8,203 nt of DNA. It comes from Flavobacteriaceae bacterium. Lineage in GTDB: Bacteria > Bacteroidota > Bacteroidia > Flavobacteriales > Flavobacteriaceae. This document shows positions 1 to 6,010 of this stretch, piece after piece. Within the stretch, counting starts at the first letter, position 1. Every line of letters begins with the position of its first letter. The DNA lies in assembly GCA_013042825.1 (NCBI GenBank), contig JABDPL010000281.1, positions 1-8,203 on the forward strand. Direction: 5' to 3'. The notes under the pieces were generated by a model. It was not told the DNA's origin, did not search any database, and worked only from the letters and a program-made list of their open reading frames with translations. The position numbers and the translations under genes are program-made.

Positions 1-359
1 GCCATATCGTTCCATAATTTTTCTTCCGGCAGAATAGCAACCAAAGCTGCAAACCGGTCGGCATCTCTTCGGGCCTTGTCTATCATATTATCCCAATCAG
101 CCCGGGAGTTTATTGGCGGACAATCAAAACTGAACTTGTCATGGCCGTCAAGCGGACCACCTTCCAGGACTTTGAGGGTGACATCAACAAAGTAATTGAT
201 ATGAAAGAGCAGAGCCGCAATGGAATTAAGCTGGTAAACCTGTTTATTTGCTTCTTCCCAGGTCACATCGGCCAAAAGACTTTTCAGGTTTGCCTCTGTC
301 CAGTTTCCGCCGAAATGAACCTCGCGGAAGTTCTTCGCAAGTTGTTTTGAAATAGTCAT
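1..359 (-). CDS. DinB-superfamily (DUF1572/YfiT-like) protein, 3' end cut by window edge
   Basis: The minus-strand frame opens with ATG at 359 (MTISKQLAKNF...) and stays open to base 1, giving about 119 residues; the C-terminal part lies outside the window. The sequence has the helical pattern of the DinB/YfiT superfamily, including a first-helix segment LLFHINYFVDVTLKVLEGGPL whose His fits the first metal ligand of these four-helix-bundle proteins; later His ligands would be in the missing part. Known members are metal-dependent thiol (bacillithiol or mycothiol) transferases or damage-inducible proteins of unknown substrate, so the reaction here cannot be named. It starts 11 bases after the stop of the acetyltransferase gene, so the two are probably co-transcribed. 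No signal peptide is visible, so it is likely cytoplasmic. The plus-strand reading frame here is only its antisense shadow. Confidence 0.75.
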   Translation of the reverse strand, partial: MTISKQLAKNFREVHFGGNWTEANLKSLLADVTWEEANKQVYQLNSIAALLFHINYFVDVTLKVLEGGPLDGHDKFSFDCPPINSRADWDNMIDKARRDADRFAALVAILPEEKLWNDM

Positions 360-370
360 AGCCAATTCGC

Positions 371-1135
371 TTAATTCAATTCCTTCTTCAGAATATTCTC
401 AAACCTGGTTTTACTGATATAATGATCGGCCAGCAATTCGCCATCATGAACCAGGGCATAGGTCCCGAATCCCGAGGGTACATTAAGGATGTCTGCCGGA
501 GAGGTCAGTTTATTGATTTGCAAGTCAACATTGTGCCTTGCCGCCGCTTGCCGGAGATCGTTGACCGATTTTTCGTGCCACGGACACTGGTCGGCATAAA
601 ACAACTGCCAACCCTGATATTTCCCGAGATTGGCTTTCCAATCAAGGAACTCAGGGGGTTTTGATTCCAGACCGAATGGCTTGTACATCAATTTAAACCT
701 GTCTTTTTCTGCGGCTTGTAAATAGTCGTTCTTTTCGAACAACTTGTGATCGGCCATCCATACTCCAGTACTCGTCATGCTGCATATACCGGATCGCTTG
801 TCCTCACGGGCTTCTGCCTCACAGGCTTTGAGAAGTCGACTGCCCAAATGCTTACTGCGATCAGCCTTCGAAAATATGGCGATACACTGTATAAATATAT
901 AGTTTACTGCCTTGATGGGTCTCCATGCTTTTTCAGCAGGGATGGTCTCGATAAAACCGAGCTGTTTTTCCGAATCATCTATTGCGATCCTGATCTTCAA
1001 ACCATCGTTCACTTTGTCTTTGAACCAGGTGAGTTTTTTAGCATATCCCGCAGCCTTTTTATTCTTAATACAGAATACACCATAGGTGTCGACGTTTTCG
1101 GGAGTGACCTCTATAATATTGATTTTAGCAGACAT
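371..1135 (-). CDS. YoaP-type GNAT N-acetyltransferase with C-terminal thioredoxin-like domain
   Basis: The product has 254 residues and two parts. Residues 1-150 fit a GNAT acetyltransferase: a beta strand around 79-88 leads into the acetyl-CoA phosphate loop at 93-99 (R-S-K-H-L-G-S) and helix LLKACEAEA, and the fold ends near FEKNDY and a final strand FKLMYKP. The usual R/Q-x-x-G-x-G/A loop has His96 in place of its first Gly. Residues about 170-254 match the YoaP-like domain, with a thioredoxin-style strand and turn WQLFYADQCPWHEKS; only one cysteine (C184) remains of the CxxC, so disulfide exchange is unlikely. The substrate is unknown. Start ATG at 1135 lies 49 bases after the upstream DUF4345 gene, and its stop lies 11 bases before the DinB-like gene. 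No signal peptide is seen, so it is probably cytoplasmic. Family assignment is confident; function is not. Confidence 0.85.
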   Translation of the reverse strand: MSAKINIIEVTPENVDTYGVFCIKNKKAAGYAKKLTWFKDKVNDGLKIRIAIDDSEKQLGFIETIPAEKAWRPIKAVNYIFIQCIAIFSKADRSKHLGSRLLKACEAEAREDKRSGICSMTSTGVWMADHKLFEKNDYLQAAEKDRFKLMYKPFGLESKPPEFLDWKANLGKYQGWQLFYADQCPWHEKSVNDLRQAAARHNVDLQINKLTSPADILNVPSGFGTYALVHDGELLADHYISKTRFENILKKELN

Positions 1136-1184
1136 AAGCCCGATATTTAGCTTTATTAAAGATACGGATTAAAAAAAAGAGGAT

Positions 1185-1601
1185 CTATGACGTTTGCTGC
1201 TTATTCCCTGTCGAAATCTTAAGCTGAATGGCAGCATATGCAGCCAATATAAGCTCACCGATCAGGCCTACCTGAAACAGCCCGGAAGGCATGCCATCGA
1301 TCAGAATACTTATCGATCTGCCAATGCCCAATCCGCCCATAAAGATCATATTGGTCAGCGTGGCGGTTGTCCACCAACGGCTCTTAAATATGCCGAGTAT
1401 CCATATCAATGCCATGCCGAGGTAAAGAAACATAAGGGCCCGCATAACACTTTTGAGATCGGTGGTAGGAGGTGTGATTTCAAGGATATTAAAATAGCCG
1501 TCGGGAGAGAAACCGTATACGAAAGCCGCAGGAATTATGATGAAAACCGATAGGATTAAATGAATATTCCTTTGAACACCAGCTCCCTTCTGTTTATCCA
1601 T
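1185..1601 (-). CDS. DUF4345 family integral membrane protein
   Basis: The 138-residue product has four hydrophobic segments, at about 13-31, 52-71, 77-99 and 107-127, so it should be a small inner-membrane protein. The third segment carries GRSISILIDGMPS, close to the G-R-x-x-S-x-x-x-D-G-x-P-S signature I associate with DUF4345, a family of unknown function. The short N-terminus MDKQKGAGVQRN and the C-terminal tail KISTGNKQQTS are polar. Its ATG at 1601 follows the TGA of the SIMPL gene after 4 bases, which implies co-transcription and probably coupled translation; no clear ribosome binding site precedes it. The stop is TAG at 1187-1185. No catalytic motif is visible and I do not assign a role. 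An antisense plus-strand frame of 119 codons covers it and is rejected as a shadow. Confidence 0.8.
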   Translation of the reverse strand: MDKQKGAGVQRNIHLILSVFIIIPAAFVYGFSPDGYFNILEITPPTTDLKSVMRALMFLYLGMALIWILGIFKSRWWTTATLTNMIFMGGLGIGRSISILIDGMPSGLFQVGLIGELILAAYAAIQLKISTGNKQQTS

Positions 1602-1605
1602 AGTA

Positions 1606-2313
1606 TCACTGAATATACCATTCCATGAGCACGGATTCCCTGAATGTTATGTCATCCGGGGTTATATTGAAGTCCTGCTGGGATTGATCTGCTGATAGGG
1701 AAACAGCTCTTGTTTCCATTATCATGTCATTTCTCGGGTAACCGATGTTGGGACTCCCATAAACGATTTTTTTTAGCTGCTGCAAATCAACACCGGCTGT
1801 ATTTGCAAGAAGTATAGCTTTTTTCTTCGCATCCTTAACCGCCGCTTTCATGGCCGAACCCCGTGTTTCGTCCCGTAATTCATCAGATAATTTAAAGCCG
1901 ATACTGAAATTGACTTCTTCCGGACTCTTAGCAAAAGCACTTAACATGGAAGTCAGATTATCACGGTTCTGTTTAAATTCGAGTTTAATTCGCTGGGCGG
2001 CCACATAACCGCTGTCCACGTATTCATTCTTCTTATAAACACGGTGCTTTGTTACGCTGAATTGGGTTGTTTTTATGTCGTCCTCTTCATAACCCAACCG
2101 CTTGAGCAGATCGATATAATAGGTGGTCTTTTTGTCGAGGGATTTCAGCGCATCACTCATGGTTTCTTCAATTTCCCTGACCTGAAGGCTAAGGATGGCA
2201 GTATCTGGCGTAACCTGTAATTCGGAGGTACCGTTCACCTGTATAAGGCTTCTGTCTTGTGCTGTTGCGATTGAACTCATTGTTAAGGCAATAAGAATTA
2301 ATATTTTTTTCAT
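1606..2313 (-). CDS. Secreted SIMPL domain (DUF541) protein
   Basis: The 235-residue product starts with a typical Sec signal peptide, MKKILILIALTMSSIATA, with an A-x-A cleavage site before Gln19, so it is exported to the periplasm. The mature part fits the SIMPL/DUF541 family (relatives include Brucella BP26): an opening strand IQVNGTSELQVTPDTAILSLQV, a helix around 55-75, the stretch YEEDDIKTTQFSVTKHRVY, a conserved helix GSAMKAAVKDAKKKAILLANTAGV at about 152-175, and a closing strand FRESVLMEWYIQ. The size is normal for the family. Members form oligomeric periplasmic or envelope assemblies whose biochemical role is unsettled. It is the first gene of the leftward cluster; its promoter should lie in the interval shared with modA, but I could not find a convincing TAnnTTTG box on this strand. 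Confidence 0.88.
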   Translation of the reverse strand: MKKILILIALTMSSIATAQDRSLIQVNGTSELQVTPDTAILSLQVREIEETMSDALKSLDKKTTYYIDLLKRLGYEEDDIKTTQFSVTKHRVYKKNEYVDSGYVAAQRIKLEFKQNRDNLTSMLSAFAKSPEEVNFSIGFKLSDELRDETRGSAMKAAVKDAKKKAILLANTAGVDLQQLKKIVYGSPNIGYPRNDMIMETRAVSLSADQSQQDFNITPDDITFRESVLMEWYIQ

Positions 2314-2509
2314 GATAAAGTTCTTTTTCCGAAGTAAATCATAAATCGTACCATTGGGGAAACTGTTTATGAAGATCTTTCCGAATATAGGAATTTATAC
2401 GGCATTTTTGAACATTCCCTGGCTGAAATTGTGGTTGATTTTATCTATACAATTTATTCGTGTTTTTTATATCTATATTTGATTTTGTAAACAGATGACT
2501 TTAGGTGGA
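2314..2509. promoter_or_regulatory. Divergent intergenic region between SIMPL gene and modA
   Basis: This interval of 196 bases (181 if modA starts at 2495) must hold the promoters for both directions. It is AT-rich. On the plus strand the only good flavobacterial -7 match is TATATTTG at 2474-2481. On the minus strand no TAnnTTTG box was found. I looked for a ModE-type inverted repeat and for a molybdenum-cofactor riboswitch-like set of helices and saw neither. No convincing long inverted repeat or small gene is present. Confidence 0.5.
2474..2481 (+). promoter_or_regulatory. Candidate -7 box (TATATTTG) for modABC
   Basis: TATATTTG matches the Bacteroidota TAnnTTTG element exactly. No TTG lies 17-23 bases upstream; the nearest is at 2435-2437, 36 bases away, so the call rests on the -7 box alone in an AT-rich stretch. 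Transcription from it would begin near 2488, which leaves a leader of about 22 bases to ATG 2510 but only about 7 to ATG 2495. Confidence 0.3.
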
Positions 2510-3334
2510 ATGAATATAACCAAGCGAAAGCTTACGGCTTATATCGGCTCTTATTTTGCTTTGGGCTTTTTTCTAGCTCTGATCTTTGTTTCCTCCTGTG
2601 CCCGGCGGAATTCAGAAACTGACAACAGCCCGGCAGAGAGCGATAGAAACATGGGCCATATAACGGTTTATTCGGCTGTTAGTTTAACCGAAGTCATGTT
2701 CGAATTGGCAGAAATCTTTGAGCATGATCATGGAATTAAGGTCAAGCTTAACCTGGCTTCCAGCGGGACCCTGGCAAGGCAGATCGAGCAGGGCGGGAGC
2801 CCTGATATCTTTATTTCGGCAAACAGAAAATGGTGGAATCATATCGACAAATCTGGACTGACTTCAGATGATTTAAAAACCACTATAGGGAACAACGCCC
2901 TGGTCCTGATAAGTCATGACGAAATGGATTCGGGAATCAGCTTACAGCAGGCACTGGAAGATTTTGAAAATGTAAAGAACAAACGTCTGGTTATCGGTGA
3001 TCCTGCTCATGTTCCGGCGGGTATCTATGCAAAACAGGCACTTGAAAATATAGGTTATTTCATTGAGTTGAAGAAAAATATCCTGAAGGTAAAGGACGTT
3101 CGGGCTGCGCTAATGCTTGTGGAACTTAAAGAGGCTGACTATGGTATTGTATATCGCACCGATGCCCTTAGGTCGGAACGTGTTACAATAGTCGGTACCT
3201 TCCCGGCCAATTCACATGATAAAATAGTGTATTATGCTGGCGTGATAAACGATGTTGCGGCGGCAAGGCTTTTTTTTAATTTTCTCAGATCGGAGAAAGC
3301 TATTTCAGTTTGGGAGAACAATGGATTTATGTAA
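2510..3334 (+). CDS. modA: Molybdate ABC transporter substrate-binding lipoprotein ModA
   Basis: ModA binds molybdate (and usually tungstate) outside the inner membrane and hands it to ModBC. From ATG 2510 the protein has 274 residues. The N-terminus MNITKRK plus a hydrophobic stretch ends in a lipobox-like V-S-S-C (Cys30), so it is probably a lipoprotein. The mature part follows E. coli ModA closely: AVSLTEVM (Ser58), ASSGTLARQIEQG (Ser85), GDPAHVPAGIYAKQAL (Ala170), DVRAALMLVE (Val197) and GIVYRTDA (Tyr215), which match the oxyanion-binding Ser12, Ser39, Ala125, Val152 and Tyr170 of the E. coli protein. An in-frame ATG at 2495 would add MTLGG; I prefer 2510 because AGGTGG directly precedes it, the charged N-terminus suits a signal peptide, and the candidate promoter box is nearly on top of 2495. 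It is the first gene of modABC. Confidence 0.95.
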   Translation: MNITKRKLTAYIGSYFALGFFLALIFVSSCARRNSETDNSPAESDRNMGHITVYSAVSLTEVMFELAEIFEHDHGIKVKLNLASSGTLARQIEQGGSPDIFISANRKWWNHIDKSGLTSDDLKTTIGNNALVLISHDEMDSGISLQQALEDFENVKNKRLVIGDPAHVPAGIYAKQALENIGYFIELKKNILKVKDVRAALMLVELKEADYGIVYRTDALRSERVTIVGTFPANSHDKIVYYAGVINDVAAARLFFNFLRSEKAISVWENNGFM

Positions 3335-3340
3335 TTTAGG

Positions 3341-4039
3341 ATGACCGGGATTTTGAATTTTAACGAGGCAGAGATTCAGGCGATTTTACTTTCGATAAAA
3401 GTTGCGGTTTTGTGCGCTGTGATCTTGTTGCCGATTGCTCTGTGGCTAGGTTACAAAATGGCGCGATATGATTTCTATGGAAAGCCGTTAATTGAAAGTT
3501 TAATTCATTTGCCGCTGGTGATGCCACCTGTAGCCACAGGTTATGTATTACTCGTTCTTTTGGGTTCGAATAGTGCCTTTGGAGCATGGTTTTATGATGT
3601 CTTCGGAATAAAACTGGCCTTTTCCTTCAATGCTGCCGTTATCGCATCGATGGTGGTTTCCTTCCCACTGATTGTTCGCTCTGTACGTATTGCCATGGAA
3701 ATGGTTGATACCGGTTTAGAGGACGCTTCCAGGATACTGGGGGCAGGCAGGATGAAGACCTTTTTCCGAATAACTGTGCCTTTAGCCATGCCCGGTATTA
3801 TATCCGGGACTATACTGGCTTTTGCCCGCGCCCTTGGCGAATTCGGGGCGACCATAACCTTTGCTGGGAATATACAGGGGGAGACCCAAACCCTTCCGCT
3901 GGCGATCTTTGCCAATATGCAAATACCGGGCAAAGAGGCGGCAACCATGAGGCTGGTGGTTGTGTCGGTAGTAATAGCATTCATAGCCATGGTTTTGTCG
4001 GAATGGTACATAAAGAAAATGAAGCATGCTAGACGTTGA
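3341..4039 (+). CDS. modB: Molybdate ABC transporter permease ModB
   Basis: ModB is the inner-membrane channel, working as a homodimer with two ModC subunits. The 232 residues are close to the roughly 229 of E. coli ModB. Hydrophobic segments lie near 16-38, 55-75, 96-116, 147-169 and 203-222. The LPLVMPPVATGYVLL stretch (57-71) is typical of molybdate/sulfate permeases. The EAA loop that docks on the ATPase is at about 127-153 (EDASRILGAGRMKTFFRIT, then VPLAMPGI), followed by the family hallmark FARALGEFGAT at 161-171. The ATG lies 6 bases after the modA stop, with TTTAGG directly before it, so the genes are co-transcribed and probably translationally coupled. Its last 14 bases overlap the start of modC. 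Antisense frames across it are shadows. Confidence 0.96.
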   Translation: MTGILNFNEAEIQAILLSIKVAVLCAVILLPIALWLGYKMARYDFYGKPLIESLIHLPLVMPPVATGYVLLVLLGSNSAFGAWFYDVFGIKLAFSFNAAVIASMVVSFPLIVRSVRIAMEMVDTGLEDASRILGAGRMKTFFRITVPLAMPGIISGTILAFARALGEFGATITFAGNIQGETQTLPLAIFANMQIPGKEAATMRLVVVSVVIAFIAMVLSEWYIKKMKHARR

Positions 4040-5105
4040 TTTCATACTGGCGCGAAAATCCTTCATCCTGGAAATTCATGAGCAGTTTCCAAAGGGTATA
4101 ACAGGAATTTTCGGACCCAGTGGTTCGGGAAAATCGTCCTTGCTTCAAACCATTGCCGGTCTGGAAACCCCCGAGAAAGGGCATATCACAATTGATAAGG
4201 AAGTGTTGTACGATTCTAACAACCGTTTAAATGTTGCGGTTAACAAACGGCAAATAGGATATGTTTTCCAGGAGGGCCGCTTGTTTCCACACATGACCGT
4301 TGAGCAGAATTTGAAATATGGTTATAGCCACTCTCATCAGAATGGAGTGACGTTACAAGCGGTAGTCGACCTGCTTGAATTGAACGATCTGCTCGATCAA
4401 AAACCCCTGCATATCTCTGGTGGAGAAAGACAGCGTGTGGCTCTCGGGCGCTCATTATTGTCCTCCCCGCGGATACTTTTACTCGATGAGCCGTTCTCTG
4501 CGGTAGATGTGAACTTAAGGAACCAGATCATTCCTTTTATAACCAGGATCGTTGAACACCTGACCATCCCGATTTTGGTTGTTAGCCATGACTTGCCCGA
4601 CCTGTTAAAACTGACGAACAGGCTATTTTTGCTGAAAGATGGCAAATGCCTTGGACATGGCGATTATTATGATTTGCTCAAACTGGATTCCTTTACCGGA
4701 ATGATATCATCCTCTGTGCTCATCAATGCCATTGAGGTTGTTATAAAAGATGTTTCTAAAGAATCGGGAATGGTGCTGCTGAGCCATGAAAACAATGATG
4801 AAAATATGATTAAATGTGCCCTGAGGCCAAGTTTGAATGCGGTTGGGAAGGCCGTAAAGGTATTCATCCATGCAGACCATATCGCCCTCTCCGTCAAACC
4901 TCTGGAGCAGGTAAGTATTCAAAATCAGTTGAAGGGTACCGTGGTCGAAATGATCCCCAGAGGGGAAAAGATCTTATGTGTTGTAGATGTGGGATTCAAA
5001 CTTGTGGCCGACATAACCTCCGACTCCAGAACACGATTGAATATTCAAAAAGGGCGAGAGATCTGGTGCCTGTTTAAATCGGTGGCCATTGAAGTTAATG
5101 TTTGA
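4026..5105 (+). CDS. modC: Molybdate ABC transporter ATP-binding protein ModC
   Basis: ModC hydrolyses ATP on the cytoplasmic face to drive molybdate import through ModB. The 359 residues are a normal full length. The nucleotide-binding domain (about 1-230) is intact: Walker A GPSGSGKS at 30-37, Q-loop Gln82 in YVFQEGRLFPHMTV, signature SGGERQ at 131-136, Walker B ILLLDEP at 150-156 with catalytic Glu155, D-loop SAVD at 158-161 (SALD is commoner) and switch His188 in VVSHD. The C-terminal third (about 240-359) fits the Mop/TOBE regulatory domain that can bind molybdate, e.g. NQLKGTVVEMIPRGEKILCVVDVG. It overlaps modB by 14 bases and ends 19 bases from the convergent zinc-ribbon gene. Related sulfate/tungstate ATPases are alternatives, but the ModA and ModB partners settle the assignment. 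Confidence 0.96.
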   Translation: MLDVDFILARKSFILEIHEQFPKGITGIFGPSGSGKSSLLQTIAGLETPEKGHITIDKEVLYDSNNRLNVAVNKRQIGYVFQEGRLFPHMTVEQNLKYGYSHSHQNGVTLQAVVDLLELNDLLDQKPLHISGGERQRVALGRSLLSSPRILLLDEPFSAVDVNLRNQIIPFITRIVEHLTIPILVVSHDLPDLLKLTNRLFLLKDGKCLGHGDYYDLLKLDSFTGMISSSVLINAIEVVIKDVSKESGMVLLSHENNDENMIKCALRPSLNAVGKAVKVFIHADHIALSVKPLEQVSIQNQLKGTVVEMIPRGEKILCVVDVGFKLVADITSDSRTRLNIQKGREIWCLFKSVAIEVNV

Positions 5106-5124
5106 TATTCTCTCCCGGTTAATA

Positions 5125-5403
5125 TTATTCGCTTAGAGGATATTTGGCATGACAGCTCGGACATTCAAAACTGTTATCCCCCTTTTTCAGATGGATACCG
5201 TTTAGATGCGTCACCACAAAATCCTGGATAAAGGCATAGTTCGCCTCGTGATTGTTCACATCTATTTGCTTATCCTCATACATTTCCCTGATCTCGTTAT
5301 CGTATTCCTGGGTTCCCCAGCAATTTGGGCAAAAACCATCGGGCGCCTGACCTTCCGTTTCCGTTTTGGGCTTTTTGAAAAATGCCATTAGTTTTTCAAT
5401 CAT
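5125..5403 (-). CDS. Small zinc-ribbon protein of unknown function
   Basis: The 92-residue product has two cysteine pairs, C25-P-N-C28-W near the start and C81-P-S-C84-H near the end. They are far apart in sequence but suited to form one four-Cys zinc ribbon. The middle is acidic and contains NNHEANYAFIQDFVVTHLNGI. I recall similar short proteins in many Bacteroidota, without an assigned function. There is no signal peptide or membrane segment, so it is probably cytoplasmic. ATG 5403 overlaps the end of the upstream gene by 8 bases (ATGATTGA), which suggests coupled translation; an in-frame ATG at 5388 (MAFFKKPK) is a real alternative, because related proteins as I remember them begin like that. 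It converges on modC with a 19-base gap and no visible terminator. Confidence 0.75.
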   Translation of the reverse strand: MIEKLMAFFKKPKTETEGQAPDGFCPNCWGTQEYDNEIREMYEDKQIDVNNHEANYAFIQDFVVTHLNGIHLKKGDNSFECPSCHAKYPLSE

Positions 5404-5866
5404 ATCTGTTTTTTCTTCCGATAAGTACTTTACCGAATCGTTCTAAGGTAAGGATTATAAGCAGAACAAACGGCATCGCAACAAGCACATAGTTAAACAT
5501 CCAGAAAACTTCTCCGGCCCTGACGCTTCCCCGGAATCCGTCAACTTTGCTGCTGAAACTATTAGTCCAGTTGTTTGCTAAAACAAAACAAATCAGGCCC
5601 CATAGTAAACCAAGACAGATCAGACCTTTAAACCCGTTATTTATGATTGAATCAAAACGCTTTTGAGGTCTTCTTATTCGTGTTATACCGTAAAAAAAGG
5701 ATGACGGAAGCGCGATTAATCCTAACCAGCTTATAAGCGTTCCAGCGGGTACCCTGGGTTTATTGATCAGTTCATACGTAAGCAGCGAGGAACCGGTTAA
5801 AAGAATGACTCCAGATGAAATCAAAACAGTTAGTGCAACTAAAAATTTAATGGTGACAGGATTCAT
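5396..5866 (-). CDS. Four-helix integral membrane protein of unknown function
   Basis: I do not recognise this 156-residue protein. Four hydrophobic segments are evident at about 8-28, 42-61, 79-97 and 121-141. A basic loop ITRIRRPQKR lies between the second and third, and a basic tail (RFGKVLIGRKNRYD) ends the protein; by the positive-inside rule this puts the loop and both termini in the cytoplasm. The loop between helices 3 and 4 (NNWTNSFSSKVDGFRGSVRAGE) would then face the periplasm. There are no obvious catalytic or metal-binding motifs. It is the first gene of a two-gene unit with the zinc-ribbon gene, which it overlaps by 8 bases. A good flavobacterial promoter lies just upstream (5890-5923), giving a short leader of roughly 17 bases. 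Confidence 0.75.
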   Translation of the reverse strand: MNPVTIKFLVALTVLISSGVILLTGSSLLTYELINKPRVPAGTLISWLGLIALPSSFFYGITRIRRPQKRFDSIINNGFKGLICLGLLWGLICFVLANNWTNSFSSKVDGFRGSVRAGEVFWMFNYVLVAMPFVLLIILTLERFGKVLIGRKNRYD

Positions 5867-5889
5867 AGGTTCAATTTCAGATTTGATTT

Positions 5890-5923
5890 CAAAAATAAAG
5901 AAGTTTTATAAAGACTTTTTCAA
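5890..5923 (-). promoter_or_regulatory. Flavobacterial-type promoter for the membrane/zinc-ribbon gene pair
   Basis: Reading on the minus strand, TTG at 5923-5921 is followed after 23 bases by TATTTTTG at 5897-5890. This matches the TTG-N17-23-TAnnTTTG pattern described for Flavobacterium promoters. Transcription would start near 5883, shortly before the ATG at 5866. The region is AT-rich, so chance occurrence is possible, but both boxes, spacing and distance to the gene agree. Confidence 0.55.
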
Positions 5924-5957
5924 CCTGGCCTGATTTTAATATTAAATAATTCTATCG

Positions 5958-5988
5958 AAAAAACCGCCTCCTGAAGTCAGGAAGCGGT
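5958..5988 (-). terminator. Intrinsic terminator after the esterase gene
   Basis: On the minus strand ACCGC at 5988-5984 pairs with GCGGT at 5967-5963, and after one A-C mismatch TCCTG at 5982-5978 pairs with CAGGA at 5973-5969, leaving a four-base loop. The stem runs directly into six T residues (5963-5958 on the minus strand). It lies 22 bases beyond the esterase stop codon at 6011, so it should end the esterase transcript before the next promoter at 5923. Read on the plus strand the tail is only CGTTTATTTG, which is weaker, and no plus-strand gene needs it. Confidence 0.85.
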
Positions 5989-6010
5989 CGTTTATTTGAG
6001 TTTTGGCATA

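Noticed and set aside
746..1150. Plus-strand frame of 134 codons opposite the acetyltransferase gene
   Set aside because: It is antisense to a clearly recognisable GNAT/YoaP protein, has no family resemblance and no promoter; it is a shadow frame.
1171..1178. Run of eight T's (minus strand) after the DUF4345 gene as an intrinsic terminator
   Set aside because: No stable GC-rich stem precedes it on the minus strand, so it lacks half of the terminator signal.
1194..1553. Plus-strand frame of 119 codons opposite the DUF4345 gene
   Set aside because: Polar, low-complexity-like translation without domains, antisense to a coherent four-helix membrane protein.
2314..2509. ModE operator or molybdenum-cofactor riboswitch upstream of modA
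   Set aside because: No matching inverted repeat or nested helices could be drawn by eye; this does not replace a covariance search.
3592..4066. Minus-strand frames of 139 and 94 codons inside modB
   Set aside because: They lie within the well-conserved modB coding sequence and their translations show no known fold.
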